From assembly GCF_023100845.1 (NCBI RefSeq), contig NZ_CP095864.1:1860001-1924000 (forward strand): DNA of 64,000 bases, written 5' to 3'. Position 1 is the first letter of the stretch. Each line of letters opens with the position of its first letter. Both the position numbers and the translations under genes were made by a program. Positions 39,182-49,148 of the stretch are shown one piece after another. Below the pieces are notes generated by a model that had not been told where the DNA came from, ran no database searches, and saw nothing but the letters and a program-made list of their open reading frames with translations. This DNA is from Gordonia sp. PP30 (lineage in GTDB: Bacteria; Actinomycetota; Actinomycetes; Mycobacteriales; Mycobacteriaceae).

Positions 39182-40042
39182 ATGGCGAAGAGCTTCCACA
39201 CGATGACGGTGCTGCGCACCGAATGGCTGACCGACCACATGATCCGGATCTGGCTGGGCGGTGACGGTTTCGACGGCTTCACCCCGGCCGGGCCGGGAGC
39301 GGCCGAGGGACGGCCGGACACCGACATGTACGTCAAGTTCGTGTTTCCGCCGGCGGGCGTGGAGTATCCGGAGCCGTTCGACATCGACCGCATCGCCGCC
39401 GAGTTCGCGTCCGACCAGCAGCCGGTGCTGCGCACCTACACGGTGCGCCGGTACGACCCGGTGACCCGCGAATTGGCGGTCGACTTCGTCGTGCACGGCG
39501 AGGAAGGCATCGCCGGACCGTGGGCGGCGCGGGTCCAGCCCGGCGAGACTGTCGTCTTCCGCGGCCCCGGCAGCGGTTACCGGCCCGATCCCGAGGCGCC
39601 CTGGCACCTGCTGGTGTCCGACGAGGCCGGGCTTCCGGCGCTGGCCGCGGCCCTGGAGGCGCTGCCCGGCGACGCGATCGCCAAGGCGTTCATCGAGGTC
39701 GGCGGCCCGGAGGACGAGATCGAGCTGATCGCCCCGGCCGGCGCCGAGATCACCTGGGTGCACCGGGGCGCGTCGTCTTTCGCCGCCGGGGAGGATCTGG
39801 CCGGCGACCGGGCGCCGGTCATCGCGGCGGTCCGGGCGGCGGAGTGGCTGGATGGCGAGCCGCAGGTCTTCATCCACGGCGAGGCGCAGGCGGTGATGAA
39901 GAACCTCCGCCCGTACGTGCGCAAGGAGCGGGGCGTCGGGGCGCGCCGAGCGTCGTCGATCTCCGGCTACTGGCGGCGCGGCCGCACCGAGGAGGGCTTC
40001 CGGCAGTGGAAGGCCGAGCAGCGGGCGGCCGGGCAGGCCTAG
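39182..40042 (+). CDS. Siderophore-interacting protein (ferric-siderophore reductase)
   Basis: A 286-residue FAD/NAD(P)H reductase of the SIP (ViuB) family that frees iron from siderophores in the cytoplasm. The FAD site RTYTVRRYD is near residue 82, with DFVVHGEEGIAGPWAARVQPGE after it. The C-terminal signature SISGYWRRGRTEEGFR is complete. The start is ATG 39182. It occupies the same place as viuB in M. tuberculosis, between dprA and xerC. Confidence 0.92.
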   Translation: MAKSFHTMTVLRTEWLTDHMIRIWLGGDGFDGFTPAGPGAAEGRPDTDMYVKFVFPPAGVEYPEPFDIDRIAAEFASDQQPVLRTYTVRRYDPVTRELAVDFVVHGEEGIAGPWAARVQPGETVVFRGPGSGYRPDPEAPWHLLVSDEAGLPALAAALEALPGDAIAKAFIEVGGPEDEIELIAPAGAEITWVHRGASSFAAGEDLAGDRAPVIAAVRAAEWLDGEPQVFIHGEAQAVMKNLRPYVRKERGVGARRASSISGYWRRGRTEEGFRQWKAEQRAAGQA

Positions 40043-40054
40043 GCGCAGGCCCGG

Positions 40055-41509
40055 TTAGACGATCTGCTCTTCCTCGACCGGAGCGCGCCGCGGGATCGCG
40101 AGCGCGGTGAGCGCGGACACCACGCAGACGGCGAGCGGGATCGCCGCGGCCCAGGCGTAGGCGCCGCTGGTCGGTACGTGCTGGACGTGTGATCCGGCGC
40201 CGACGGCGACGGTCGACGCCGCCAGGATCATGCCGACCACGGCGGTCGCCAGCGACGTCCCGACCGACCGCATCAGCGCGTTGACACCGTTGGCCTCACC
40301 GGTGTGCGACACCGGCACCCACTGCATGATCAGGGCCGGCATCGCCGAGTACGCGATGCCGAGGCCGGCGCCGACCAGGATGTTGATGGCGAGCAGCCAT
40401 CCCCACCCGGCACGCCAGGGGCCGGCGATCATCGTCAGCAGCAGCGTGTAGCCCAGACCGATCACCACGACGCCCGAGGCCAGGGAGACCCGCGCGCCGT
40501 ACCGGGCGGTCATGGCCGCCGACACGTACGAGAAGGCGAACATCACCAGCCCTCCCGGCATCAGGAGGAGGCTGGCCACCAGCATGGTCATTCCCACGCC
40601 GAGGCTGCCGGCGTCCATGGCGGCGGACGGGGCCATGAGGATCTGGATCGGGATCATCTGCATGGCGTAGAAGGCGAAGCCGGTGGCGATGGACGCGAGG
40701 TTGGTCAGCAGCACCGGCCGGAGCAGCAGGTTCAGCCGCAGATCGACCAGCGGATTGGGACTGCGCTGCTCCCAGCGCCACCACAGCAGCGCCGAGACGA
40801 CGAACCCCGCGAACATCACCAGCGTGATCGGTGCGGTCCATCCCCATTCGGCGCCCTTCGACACCGGCAGCAGAAGACAGGTGAGCAGCACGGTGAGCCC
40901 GACCGCGCCGAGGGCGTCGAACCGGCCGCCGGTCGCGACCCCGCGCACCGGGACGGTGGCGACCACCGCGGCCGCGGCGATCACCGCGACGGCCGAACTG
41001 GTCCAGAACAGGGCATGCCAGCTGACCTGCTGGGCAATGGCGGCCGAGAACGGCAGACCGAGTGAGCCGCCGACGCCGAGCGAGGCGCTCATCGCGCCGA
41101 TCGACGAGGCGAGTCGTTCGGGCGGCACGATGTCGCGCATCAGCGAGATGCCGACGGCGATGGTGCCGATTCCGAGGCCTTGCAGTCCGCGGCCGAGCAG
41201 GAAGATCAGAAAGCTGGCCGACAGCGCGCACACCGCGGAGCCGACGGCCACCGCGATCAGGCTGGCGACGAGCACCGTGCGCTTGCCGAACATGTCGCCC
41301 AGGCGTCCGGAGATCGGCGTGACCACCGCGCCCACCAGCAGCGTGATGGTGAGCGTCCAGGAGGAGTTGGTCGCCGAGGTCGAGAGCAGCGAGGGGAGCA
41401 GCGGGATCAGCGGCACGATGATCGTCTGCATCAGGGCGACGACGATGCCGGCCGCGCAGAGCACGGCGACGGCGAGCCGCGGATGCGGTTCGGCAGGGGC
41501 GGTGGTCAC
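40055..41509 (-). CDS. MFS multidrug-type exporter (DHA2 family)
   Basis: A 484-residue transporter with about fourteen membrane segments. The DHA2 (EmrB/QacA) motif A is LGDMFGKRT, and motif C-like glycines follow (GLGIGTIAVG, GVGGSLGLPFSAAIA). Substrates of this family are usually drugs or toxic organics. The start is GTG 41509; the ribosome site is weak. It is convergent with the siderophore gene (12 bases between) and divergent from xerC. An AT-rich inverted repeat in the upstream region may be its operator. Confidence 0.85.
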   Translation of the reverse strand: MTTAPAEPHPRLAVAVLCAAGIVVALMQTIIVPLIPLLPSLLSTSATNSSWTLTITLLVGAVVTPISGRLGDMFGKRTVLVASLIAVAVGSAVCALSASFLIFLLGRGLQGLGIGTIAVGISLMRDIVPPERLASSIGAMSASLGVGGSLGLPFSAAIAQQVSWHALFWTSSAVAVIAAAAVVATVPVRGVATGGRFDALGAVGLTVLLTCLLLPVSKGAEWGWTAPITLVMFAGFVVSALLWWRWEQRSPNPLVDLRLNLLLRPVLLTNLASIATGFAFYAMQMIPIQILMAPSAAMDAGSLGVGMTMLVASLLLMPGGLVMFAFSYVSAAMTARYGARVSLASGVVVIGLGYTLLLTMIAGPWRAGWGWLLAINILVGAGLGIAYSAMPALIMQWVPVSHTGEANGVNALMRSVGTSLATAVVGMILAASTVAVGAGSHVQHVPTSGAYAWAAAIPLAVCVVSALTALAIPRRAPVEEEQIV

Positions 41510-41552
41510 GGAGGTGCAGGGCTCCCATCGTGGTCGAAAGGGATATTTCGGA

Positions 41553-41577
41553 TTACTAACTTAATTTTATGTAAGAA
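41553..41577. promoter_or_regulatory. AT-rich inverted repeat upstream of the exporter gene
   Basis: TTAC (41553-41556) faces GTAA (41571-41574), and CTTA (41560-41563) faces TAAG (41572-41575), inside the only AT-rich patch of the region. It lies about 45-70 bases upstream of the exporter start and 55 before xerC. MarR or TetR repressors often bind such sites, but no regulator gene is adjacent. Confidence 0.35.
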
Positions 41578-41629
41578 GGCTCGCCGCGGATGCGGCGGGG
41601 GCGAATCGGTGGCGCCGTAGACTCGGGTC

Positions 41630-42523
41630 ATGGCCGAGGTGCTCTCCGAATTCGCCGATCACCTGCGCCTGGAAAAGGCGCGCAGCGCGCACACCGTCCG
41701 CGCCTACACCGCCGATCTGCGCGGGCTCATCTCGTTCGCGGGCGCCCGCGGGGTGCCGCTGACCGGGATCGACCTCGCGCTGCTGCGGGCCTGGCTCGCC
41801 GAGCAGACCCGGCGCGGCGCCGCGCGCACCACGGTGGCGCGGCAGGTGTCGTCGGCCAAGACCTTCTTCGCCTGGGCCGCGCGCGAGGGCATCGTGGACG
41901 ACGATCCCGCAATCCGCCTGCAGGCACCGAAAGCGCACCGGGTGCTGCCCGCGGTGCTCGCCCCGGAGCAGGCCGCCGACGCGGTCGCGACGGCGGCCCC
42001 CGACGGCGCCGACACGGACGATCCGATCGCCCTGCGGGACCGGCTGATCGTCGAACTCCTCTATTCCTCCGGCATCCGTGTCGGCGAACTGTGCGGGCTC
42101 GACCTGGACGACGTCGACGACGATCGCCGGGTGCTGCGGGTGATCGGCAAGGGCGACAAGCAGCGCACGGTGCCCTACGGCACCCCGGCCGCCGCCGCCC
42201 TGGACGACTGGCGGCGCCGGGGCCGGCACGCGCTGGCGACCGCCGCCTCGGGTGAGGCGCTGTTGCTCGGTGCGCGCGGCGGGCGCCTCGATCAGCGGAT
42301 GGCGCGGACCGTCGTGCACCGGGCGACGGCCGCGCAGGGGACCGAGATCGGCCCGCACGGACTGCGGCACAGCGCGGCCACCCACCTGCTGGAGGGCGGC
42401 GCGGATCTGCGCGTGGTGCAGGAGCTGCTCGGGCACTCGTCGCTGGCGACGACGCAGCTGTACACGCATGTCAGCGTGGAGCGACTGCGGGCCGTGCACG
42501 ACCAGGCACATCCGCGCGCGTGA
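41630..42523 (+). CDS. xerC: Tyrosine recombinase XerC
   Basis: A 297-residue site-specific recombinase that resolves chromosome dimers at dif with XerD. All catalytic residues are visible: Arg150 (GIRVGEL), Lys174 (GKGDK), His243 and Arg246 ([10 protein letters not shown]), His269 (LLGHSS) and Tyr278 (LYTHV). The N-terminal SAM-like core-binding domain is complete. The start is ATG 41630. Location before rpsB is the usual one for Mycobacteriales XerC. Confidence 0.92.
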   Translation: MAEVLSEFADHLRLEKARSAHTVRAYTADLRGLISFAGARGVPLTGIDLALLRAWLAEQTRRGAARTTVARQVSSAKTFFAWAAREGIVDDDPAIRLQAPKAHRVLPAVLAPEQAADAVATAAPDGADTDDPIALRDRLIVELLYSSGIRVGELCGLDLDDVDDDRRVLRVIGKGDKQRTVPYGTPAAAALDDWRRRGRHALATAASGEALLLGARGGRLDQRMARTVVHRATAAQGTEIGPHGLRHSAATHLLEGGADLRVVQELLGHSSLATTQLYTHVSVERLRAVHDQAHPRA

Positions 42524-42569
42524 CGCCGTACGGTGAACCACATCACCGAACGCACCCCCGGGAGTACCC

Positions 42570-43451
42570 ATGACCGACGCGCTGCCGACTCCACTCGTCG
42601 ACCCCGAATGGCTCGCCGAGCACCTCGGCGAACCCGGATTGGTGGTCATCGATGCGACGTCGCATCTCACCGTTCCGGACGACGGCCCGTTCGCCATCGA
42701 ATCGGGGGCGGCCACCTACCGCGCCGAACACATCCCGGGAGCGCTGTTCGCTGACCTGCTCGCCGATTTCGCCGATCCGGCCAGTGACGCGCCGTGGACC
42801 GCGGCCGATCACGACCGCTTCGCCGCCGCAGCCGGCGCGCTGGGCATCGGAGAGGGTGCCCGCGTCGTCGTCTACAGCCAGCACTGGCCGTTCTGGGCGA
42901 CCCGGTTCTGGTGGCAACTGCGGCTCGAGGGTTTCGACCACGTCGCCGTCCTCGACGGTGGACTGCCCGCGTGGAAGGCGGCGGGCGGCGCGGTCACCGG
43001 CGCTCCGTCGGTGCCGGAGCCGCGCGTGTTCACCGGTGTGCGCCGTCCCGGGCTGGTCCGCTCGACCGAACAGGTCGCCGCCGCGCTCGACGACGAGAAC
43101 ACGATCCTGGTCAACGTGCTCGGCGAGGAGGATCACCGCGGGGAGACGGCGACGTACGCGCGGCCCGGACACATCCCGGGCAGCAGCAACTTCCCGGCCG
43201 CGCGGCTCCTCGATCCGGAGACGGGCCGGCTGCGTCCGGCCGCCGAACTCCGCTCCGAGCTGGCGGCGGCCGGTCTGCTCGACGCCGGGCGGACGGTGGT
43301 GACCTACCGCGGTGCCGGGATCGCGGCGACCGGGGTGGCGCTGGCCCTCGCCCAGGCGGGTGCCGACGAGGTCGGCGTGTACGACGGCTCGCTGATCGCG
43401 TGGACGGCCGATCCGGACCTGCCGATGGCGACCGGCACCGCGCCGCGCTGA
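42570..43451 (+). CDS. Two-domain sulfurtransferase-like protein lacking the catalytic Cys
   Basis: A 293-residue protein with two rhodanese domains, as in thiosulfate or 3-mercaptopyruvate sulfurtransferases (SseA). The first domain has HIPGALFADL; the second has RPGHIPGSSNFPA. The active-site loop normally reads YCGSG or similar, but here it is TYRGAG with Arg247 where Cys is expected. Sulfur transfer through a persulfide is therefore unlikely. The protein may be inactive or have another role. The start is ATG 42570 behind GGGAG. Confidence 0.85.
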   Translation: MTDALPTPLVDPEWLAEHLGEPGLVVIDATSHLTVPDDGPFAIESGAATYRAEHIPGALFADLLADFADPASDAPWTAADHDRFAAAAGALGIGEGARVVVYSQHWPFWATRFWWQLRLEGFDHVAVLDGGLPAWKAAGGAVTGAPSVPEPRVFTGVRRPGLVRSTEQVAAALDDENTILVNVLGEEDHRGETATYARPGHIPGSSNFPAARLLDPETGRLRPAAELRSELAAAGLLDAGRTVVTYRGAGIAATGVALALAQAGADEVGVYDGSLIAWTADPDLPMATGTAPR

Positions 43452-43463
43452 GCGAGGCACTGG

Positions 43464-43970
43464 TCACGCCGGGACCAGCGGTTTCAGCCGAACCCGGACC
43501 GCGCCGACCAGGGCGAGCGGGTTGAGATAGCGCTCCGACGGCCCGCTGCCGCGGCGCGCGCCCCAGTGCAGGCACGCGGCGGCGGCGCAGCCCGGGTGCC
43601 CGGCGTTCAGATAGCCGAGGACCTGACCGCGGCCGACCCGGTCCCCGGCGCGCACGATCGGCCGCACCGGCTCGTAGGTCGTGGCGATACCGTCTGGGTG
43701 GAGCACCGAGACGGTCGGCCGGCCCGCCACCGTCCCGGCGAACCGGACCACACCCGCCCCGGCCGACAGGACCGCCGCATCCGGCGCGGCGGCCAGATCG
43801 ACGCCGCGATGGCCGCTGAGCCAGCGCTGGGCCGGAGGATCGAACCCGCGAGTGACGGGTGGTCGCGGCACGAGCGGCCAGTCGTAGGCGGGACGCGCGG
43901 CGGCGCCCGGCGGACACAGCAGGACGGCCAGCCACAGCAGGACCAGCGCGCGAGGCGTCGTCGTTCTCAT
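43464..43970 (-). CDS. M23-family murein endopeptidase
   Basis: A 168-residue secreted protein. A signal peptide (VLLWLAVLLCPPGAAA) precedes a LytM/M23 domain with HRGVDLAA and CLHWGARR, the zinc ligands of the family. It would cut peptidoglycan crosslinks or act as a LytM activator. ATG 43970 is the start; the open frame extends further upstream but only as shadow. The gene is opposite rpsB, as in M. tuberculosis (Rv2891). Confidence 0.88.
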   Translation of the reverse strand: MRTTTPRALVLLWLAVLLCPPGAAARPAYDWPLVPRPPVTRGFDPPAQRWLSGHRGVDLAAAPDAAVLSAGAGVVRFAGTVAGRPTVSVLHPDGIATTYEPVRPIVRAGDRVGRGQVLGYLNAGHPGCAAAACLHWGARRGSGPSERYLNPLALVGAVRVRLKPLVPA

Positions 43971-44007
43971 ATCGGTTAGACGCGCGAGGGCCGGTTCCGG
44001 ATCCCTT

Positions 44008-44037
44008 TTGTGTACGCGGCGTGTCGGGGCGTAGGAT
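44008..44037 (+). promoter_or_regulatory. rpsB promoter
   Basis: TTGTGT (44008-44013), 18 bases, TAGGAT (44032-44037) fits a SigA promoter. The resulting leader of about 170 bases contains the hairpin at 44121-44153. Confidence 0.6.
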
Positions 44038-44120
44038 CGGCGACTGCATCTCGTCCCGGTCAGGGACGGGGTGACTTCGCGCGTCCGCGCGTCCGGTCCC
44101 TGCGGCCGGACACCACGATC

Positions 44121-44153
44121 GGAGCACCGGTCCCGGGACTTCCGGGCTGCTCC
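44121..44153 (+). promoter_or_regulatory. Hairpin in the rpsB leader
   Basis: GGAGCA (44121-44126) pairs with TGCTCC (44148-44153), and inside it CCCGG (44132-44136) pairs with CCGGG (44142-44146). It may be a site for feedback by S2 on rpsB-tsf, which is known in other bacteria. Function is inferred. Confidence 0.4.
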
Positions 44154-44216
44154 GGCGGCGGACGCCAGGGCCGGCGCCGCGGTGGCGACCGGTGAAACCG
44201 ACACAAAGGAATACCC

Positions 44217-45038
44217 ATGGCAGTCGTGACCATGCGGCAGCTGCTCGACAGCGGCGCCCACTTCGGACACCAGACCCGTCGCTGGAACCCGAAGATGAAG
44301 CGATTCATCTTCACCGACCGCAACGGCATCTACATCATCGACCTGCAGCAGACGCTGACCTACATCGATCGCGCCTACGAGTTCGTCAAGGAGACCGTCG
44401 CCCACGGCGGCACCGTCCTCTTCGTCGGCACCAAGAAGCAGGCGCAGGAATCGATCGCCGCGGAGGCGACCCGCGTCGGCATGCCCTACGTCAACCAGCG
44501 CTGGCTGGGCGGCATGCTCACCAACTTCAACACCGTGCACAAGCGTCTCCAGCGCATGAAGGAGCTGGAGTCGATGGAGCAGACCGGTGGCTTCGAGGGT
44601 CGCACCAAGAAGGAAATCCTCATGCTGACGCGTGAGAAGAACAAGCTGGAGCGCACCCTCGGCGGTATCCGCGACATGGCCAAGGTGCCCTCGGCCATGT
44701 GGGTCGTCGACACCAACAAGGAGCACATCGCCGTCGGCGAGGCCCGCAAGCTGAACATCCCGGTCATCGCGATCCTGGACACCAACTGCGATCCCGACCT
44801 GGTCGACTACCCGATCCCGGCGAACGACGACGCCATCCGCAGCACCGCGCTGCTGACCCGCGTCATCGCGACCGCCGTCGCCGAGGGCGTGCAGGCCCGC
44901 GCCGGCCAGGCCGGCGGCGACGCCAAGCCGGAGGCCGCCGGTGCCGAGCCGCTCGCCGAGTGGGAGCAGGATCTGCTGGCCACCCCGGAGGTCGTCGTCG
45001 AAGAGACCGTCGTCGTCGAGGCGCCCGCCGCTGAGTGA
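44217..45038 (+). CDS. rpsB: 30S ribosomal protein S2
   Basis: A 273-residue S2. Typical stretches are [36 protein letters not shown] and [19 protein letters not shown]. An acidic C-terminal extension ([25 protein letters not shown]) goes beyond the usual 240 residues. The start is ATG 44217 behind AAAGGA. It is co-transcribed with tsf across a weak hairpin. Confidence 0.97.
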   Translation: MAVVTMRQLLDSGAHFGHQTRRWNPKMKRFIFTDRNGIYIIDLQQTLTYIDRAYEFVKETVAHGGTVLFVGTKKQAQESIAAEATRVGMPYVNQRWLGGMLTNFNTVHKRLQRMKELESMEQTGGFEGRTKKEILMLTREKNKLERTLGGIRDMAKVPSAMWVVDTNKEHIAVGEARKLNIPVIAILDTNCDPDLVDYPIPANDDAIRSTALLTRVIATAVAEGVQARAGQAGGDAKPEAAGAEPLAEWEQDLLATPEVVVEETVVVEAPAAE

Positions 45039-45048
45039 TCCTGCCGGG

Positions 45049-45065
45049 CCCGTTCGCGGGCTTTA
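45049..45065 (+). terminator. Weak hairpin between rpsB and tsf
   Basis: GCCCG (45049-45053), loop TTCG, CGGGC (45058-45062), then TTT. The stem is short, so it is more likely an attenuator that reduces tsf relative to rpsB than a full stop. Confidence 0.45.
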
Positions 45066-45114
45066 GGCTGATCACGTCACCCACACCACTTCTTTCCGAA
45101 GGGAGTCGCCACAC

Positions 45115-45939
45115 ATGGCGAACTACACCGCGGCAGACGTCAAGCGTCTGCGCGAACTGACCGGGTCGGGCATGCTCGACTGCAAGAACGCCCTGGCCAA
45201 CAACGACGGTGACTTCGACAAGGCCGTCGAGGAACTCCGCATCAAGGGCGCCAAGGACGTCGGCAAGCGCGCCGAGCGCGCCACCGCCGAGGGCCTGGTC
45301 GCCGCTCGTGACGGCGTGCTGATCGAGCTGAACGCCGAGACCGACTTCGTCGCCAAGAACGACGAGTTCCAGAAGCTGGCCGACGACGTGCTTGGTGCCG
45401 CCGTGGCGCTGCGCACCAACGATGTCGACGCGCTGCTGGCCGCCCCGCTGGGCGACGGCACCGTCGCCTCGGCCGTCGAGGCCCTCTCGGCCAAGATCGG
45501 CGAGAAGCTGGTCCTGCGCCGCGTCGCGTCGTACGACGGCCCGGTCGCGGTCTACCTGCACAAGCGGGCGTCGGACCTGCCGCCGAGCGTCGGCGTGCTG
45601 GTCTCGTACACCGGTGAGAGCGATGCCGCGGCCGAGGCCGCACGTGGCGCCGCCATGCAGGTCGCCGCGCTCAAGGCCAAGTACGCCTCGCGGGACGACG
45701 TGCCCGCCGATGTCGTCGCCGACGAGCGTCGTATCGCCGAGGAGACCGCCAAGGCCGAGGGCAAGCCGGAGCAGGCGCTGCCCAAGATCGTCGAGGGCCG
45801 CGTCAACGGCTTCTACAAGGACGTCGTCCTGGTGGACCAGCCGTCGGTGACCGACTCCAAGAAGACCGTGAAGCAGATCCTGGACGAGGCCGGTGCCACC
45901 GTCGTCGCCTTCACCCGCTTCGAGGTCGGCCAGGCCTGA
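45115..45939 (+). CDS. tsf: Elongation factor Ts
   Basis: A 274-residue guanine-nucleotide exchange factor for EF-Tu. The N-terminal UBA-like domain with [16 protein letters not shown] and the core [13 protein letters not shown] are standard. The start is ATG 45115, with GAAGGGAG upstream. Its length and order after rpsB are typical. A strong terminator follows. Confidence 0.97.
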   Translation: MANYTAADVKRLRELTGSGMLDCKNALANNDGDFDKAVEELRIKGAKDVGKRAERATAEGLVAARDGVLIELNAETDFVAKNDEFQKLADDVLGAAVALRTNDVDALLAAPLGDGTVASAVEALSAKIGEKLVLRRVASYDGPVAVYLHKRASDLPPSVGVLVSYTGESDAAAEAARGAAMQVAALKAKYASRDDVPADVVADERRIAEETAKAEGKPEQALPKIVEGRVNGFYKDVVLVDQPSVTDSKKTVKQILDEAGATVVAFTRFEVGQA

Positions 45940-45951
45940 TCGCCGCCTGAC

Positions 45952-46015
45952 CTTCGGCCCCGCCCCTGATCATCCGGCGCCGCTCCCCGAGCGGCGTCGA
46001 GGGGCGGGGCCGAAG
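45952..46015 (+). terminator. Strong hairpin after tsf
   Basis: CTTCGGCCCCGCCCCT (45952-45967) and its exact reverse complement (46000-46015) form a 16-bp stem with an inner GCGCCGCTC/GAGCGGCG hairpin. TGTTT follows. It separates rpsB-tsf from pyrH-frr-cdsA. Confidence 0.85.
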
Positions 46016-46102
46016 TGTTTCCACCGGCCGGTCACCACTATGATCAGGAGAGTTTGGCCGCGATCGGTTCCGGTCCGACGGCGCGACGAGCGAAGGGAAA
46101 CG

Positions 46103-46837
46103 ATGACCGACTCGCAGGCACGACCGCAGCGTGAAGGCTTCAGCAGGGTGCTGCTCAAGCTGGGTGGGGAGATGTTCGGCGGTGGGTCGGTGGGCCTGGA
46201 TCCCGACGTGCTCGGCACCGTCGCCGATCAGATCGCCGAGGTGGTAGCCAGCGGAGTCCAGGTGGGCATCGTGATCGGCGGCGGTAACTTCTTCCGCGGT
46301 GCCGAACTGCAGCAGCGCGGCCTGGACCGGTCCCGCTCGGACTACATGGGCATGCTCGGCACCGTGATGAACTGCCTTGCGCTGCAAGACTTCCTGGAGA
46401 AGCGCGGGATCGACACGCGTGTCCAGACCGCCATCACCATGGGACAGGTTGCCGAGCCGTACCTGCCGCTGCGTGCCGTCCGCCACCTGGAGAAGGGCCG
46501 CGTCGTGATCTTCGGCGCCGGCATGGGCATGCCGTACTTCTCCACCGACACCACCGCCGCGCAGCGCGCGCTGGAGATCAAGGCCGAGGCCGTCCTGATG
46601 GCCAAGGCCGTCGACGGCGTCTACTCCGACGACCCGCGCACCAACCCGGATGCCGAGCTCTTCCGCGAGATCACCCACCGCGAGGTCCTGGACAAGGAAC
46701 TCAAGGTGGCCGACGCGACCGCGTTCTCGCTGTGCATGGACAACAACATGCCTATCCTCGTGTTCAATCTTCTCGAAGAGGGGAACATCGCCCGCGCGGT
46801 GGCCGGGGAGAGCATCGGCACGCTGGTCTCCTCGTAG
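46103..46837 (+). CDS. pyrH: Uridylate kinase
   Basis: A 244-residue UMP kinase that makes UDP for nucleic acid and cell-wall precursors. The amino-acid-kinase fold motifs [19 protein letters not shown] and AMGMP-type [13 protein letters not shown] are present, with [10 protein letters not shown] later. The start is ATG 46103 behind GAAGGGA; the open frame reaching upstream into tsf is not used. frr follows 43 bases on. Confidence 0.96.
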   Translation: MTDSQARPQREGFSRVLLKLGGEMFGGGSVGLDPDVLGTVADQIAEVVASGVQVGIVIGGGNFFRGAELQQRGLDRSRSDYMGMLGTVMNCLALQDFLEKRGIDTRVQTAITMGQVAEPYLPLRAVRHLEKGRVVIFGAGMGMPYFSTDTTAAQRALEIKAEAVLMAKAVDGVYSDDPRTNPDAELFREITHREVLDKELKVADATAFSLCMDNNMPILVFNLLEEGNIARAVAGESIGTLVSS

Positions 46838-46880
46838 CTGTCTCCACCGCACCCGCCACACCCACCGATTAAGGACGACG

Positions 46881-47438
46881 ATGATCGACGAAACCCTGCT
46901 CGACGCCGAGGAGAAGATGGAGAAGGCCGTCACCCACCTGCGTGACGACATGGCCTCCATCCGGACCGGCCGCGCGAACCCGGCGATGTTCAACAAGATC
47001 GTGGTCGAGTACTACGGAGCGCTGACCCCGATCACCCAGGTGTCCAGCATCAACGCTCCGGAGCCGCGGCTGATCGTCATCAAGCCGTACGAGCAGAGCC
47101 TGATGGGCGACGTCGAGACCGCGATCCGCAACTCCGACCTCGGCGTCAACCCGACCAACGACGGCAACGTGATCCGCGTCGCGATCCCGCAGCTCACCGA
47201 GGAGCGTCGCCGCGACCTCGGCAAGCAGGCCCGCGGCAAGGGTGAGGACGCCAAGATCGCCGTCCGCAACATCCGCCGCAAGGCCGTCGACGAGCTCAAG
47301 CGCATCCAGAAGGACGGCGAGGCCGGCGAGGACGAGGTGGTCCGCGCCGAGAAGGAACTCGACAAGACCACCCACGTCTACACCGATCAGATCGACGAGG
47401 TCGTGAAGCACAAAGAAGCCGAGCTGCTCGAGGTATGA
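46881..47438 (+). CDS. frr: Ribosome recycling factor
   Basis: A 185-residue RRF that splits post-termination ribosomes with EF-G. The signature [19 protein letters not shown] and [21 protein letters not shown] are complete. The start is ATG 46881 behind AAGGACG. It overlaps cdsA by four bases. Confidence 0.97.
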   Translation: MIDETLLDAEEKMEKAVTHLRDDMASIRTGRANPAMFNKIVVEYYGALTPITQVSSINAPEPRLIVIKPYEQSLMGDVETAIRNSDLGVNPTNDGNVIRVAIPQLTEERRRDLGKQARGKGEDAKIAVRNIRRKAVDELKRIQKDGEAGEDEVVRAEKELDKTTHVYTDQIDEVVKHKEAELLEV

Positions 47439-48277
47439 GCGCCGACACGCCGCCGAAGACGTCCAAGGCCGGCCGCAATCTGCCGGCCGCGATCGGGGTG
47501 GGCGTCGCGCTGGGCGCCTGCCTCATCGTCGTGCTGGCCTTCGTGCCGCGCGTCTGGTTCGGCGTCGTCGCCGCGGCCATCGCCGTCGCGACCTGGGAGG
47601 TCGCCAAGCGGCTGCGCGAGGGGGACCGGCACGTCGCCCTGATCCCGCTGCTCCTCGGCGGCCAGGCGATCATCTGGACCACGTGGCCGTGGGGGCTGCG
47701 CGGGGCGCTGATCTCGTTCGCCATCACCGCGCTGGTGATCCTGGCCTGGAAGCTGTTCGCGCAGGGGCTGTCCGAGGCGCCGCACGAGTACACCCGCGAC
47801 GTGTCGCTGTCGCTGCTGATCCTGGTCTGGTTGCCGCTGATGGCGATCTTCGCCGTCGACATGGTGCAGCAGAGCGACGGCCGCTACCGGGTCTTCACCT
47901 TCCTGATCGTGCTGGTCTGCTCCGATGTCGGCGGCTACACCGCCGGTGTGCTGTTCGGCAAGCACGCGATGGTGCCCGCGATCAGCCCGAAGAAGTCGTG
48001 GGAGGGGCTCGGCGGCTCGATGCTGTTCAGCACCGTCGGCGCGGTCTGCTGCGTGCACTGGCTGCTCGGCACCCACTGGTGGATCGGCCTGATCCTGGGG
48101 CCCGTGCTGGTGATCGTCGGCACCTGCGGTGACCTGATCGAGTCGCAGATCAAACGCGACCTCGGCATCAAGGACATGGGCACGCTGCTGCCCGGCCACG
48201 GCGGCATCATGGACCGCATCGACTCGCTGCTTCCGGGTGCCCTGGTGACCTGGGGAATCCTGACGGCGCTGCTATAG
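47435..48277 (+). CDS. cdsA: Phosphatidate cytidylyltransferase
   Basis: A 280-residue integral membrane enzyme that makes CDP-diacylglycerol for phospholipids. About eight hydrophobic segments precede and surround the signature [11 protein letters not shown] and the C-terminal [26 protein letters not shown]-type end with IMDRIDS. ATG overlaps the frr stop. Order pyrH-frr-cdsA-rlmN is the family norm. Confidence 0.96.
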   Translation: MSADTPPKTSKAGRNLPAAIGVGVALGACLIVVLAFVPRVWFGVVAAAIAVATWEVAKRLREGDRHVALIPLLLGGQAIIWTTWPWGLRGALISFAITALVILAWKLFAQGLSEAPHEYTRDVSLSLLILVWLPLMAIFAVDMVQQSDGRYRVFTFLIVLVCSDVGGYTAGVLFGKHAMVPAISPKKSWEGLGGSMLFSTVGAVCCVHWLLGTHWWIGLILGPVLVIVGTCGDLIESQIKRDLGIKDMGTLLPGHGGIMDRIDSLLPGALVTWGILTALL

Positions 48278-48287
48278 GCGCGGCGCC

Positions 48288-48686
48288 GTGCGCAGACCGC
48301 TGCCGTGGTTCGTGGCGGGCGTGGTGCTCGTCGCCGCGTCGATGCTGACCCTGTACCTGCTGTTCCACAGCCAGGACGAGTGGAACGCCGACGTCCTCCG
48401 GCACTGTGCGGACCTGTACGGCGGGGCCTGGACGCTGCCGCCGCTGCCCGACGCGCGGCTCTACGGCGGTATCGCCGTGGTCCTCGCACTCGGTGCGCTG
48501 GTCGCGTTCGTGGTCGCCTTCGTCGCCGCGATCCGGGCGGCGCGCCACCCGTGGATACCCGTCACCGCCGTGTGTGCGGTGATGTTCACGGTGCTGGTCG
48601 GGGGTACCGGGGCGCTGATGCTCGACGCTCCGACCGATCGCGGGCACGGGACGGACGGCAGCGGACTGCCCTGCCCCGAGGGGTAG
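48288..48686 (+). CDS. Small three-helix membrane protein
   Basis: A 132-residue protein with three hydrophobic segments. A polar loop with Trp and Cys (DEWNADVLRHCADLYGGAW) after the first suggests an extracytoplasmic loop, and the end is Gly/Asp-rich. GTG 48288 is ten bases after cdsA. No family is recognised. The tail is short and probably extracellular. Confidence 0.65.
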   Translation: MRRPLPWFVAGVVLVAASMLTLYLLFHSQDEWNADVLRHCADLYGGAWTLPPLPDARLYGGIAVVLALGALVAFVVAFVAAIRAARHPWIPVTAVCAVMFTVLVGGTGALMLDAPTDRGHGTDGSGLPCPEG

Positions 48687-48703
48687 GTAGCTCCGAACCG
48701 GTG

Positions 48704-49126
48704 TCAGCGGCCGTCTTCGGCGGCCTTGCGCGCCTGGTCGACCTTCTTCAGGGCGCGCCGCAGCTCCATGATGCGGGCGAAACTGATCGCGAGCGTCACG
48801 ACGGCGCCGAGGATCGCCGCGATCAGCAGTGCGACGCCGACCGGCAGGTCCACCTTGCCGAAGATCAGGTTGATCTCCAGGTTCGCCTGGTTCTCCAGGA
48901 TGAACACCAGCAGCAGAATCGCCGCGAGGAGGCCGAGGAACCAGCCGGCGTAGGTGGCCCGCGAACGGGTGTGCGCCACCTTGCGGACCTCGTGTTCGGC
49001 CTTGTTGAGTGCGCGGCGCTCGCGCGCCGAGAGGTCGTCGGGATCCGCGGCGGGCGGCGGATCGGCGGGCATGGCGGTGGCGGGGAGGTCGGGGTGGGCG
49101 TCGTCGCCGGGTTCTCGGGTGGTCAT
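48704..49126 (-). CDS. LapA-domain (DUF1049) membrane protein
   Basis: A 140-residue protein with an Asp/Pro-rich N-terminus. Two membrane segments follow, the first containing [16 protein letters not shown], with a linker [20 protein letters not shown] typical of LapA, and then a basic helical end ([18 protein letters not shown]). LapA proteins assist envelope assembly in Gram-negatives; the role here is unknown. ATG 49126 is used, 22 bases from the divergent rlmN start. Confidence 0.82.
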   Translation of the reverse strand: MTTREPGDDAHPDLPATAMPADPPPAADPDDLSARERRALNKAEHEVRKVAHTRSRATYAGWFLGLLAAILLLVFILENQANLEINLIFGKVDLPVGVALLIAAILGAVVTLAISFARIMELRRALKKVDQARKAAEDGR

Positions 49127-49148
49127 CAGTCCATCGTTACATGACACA

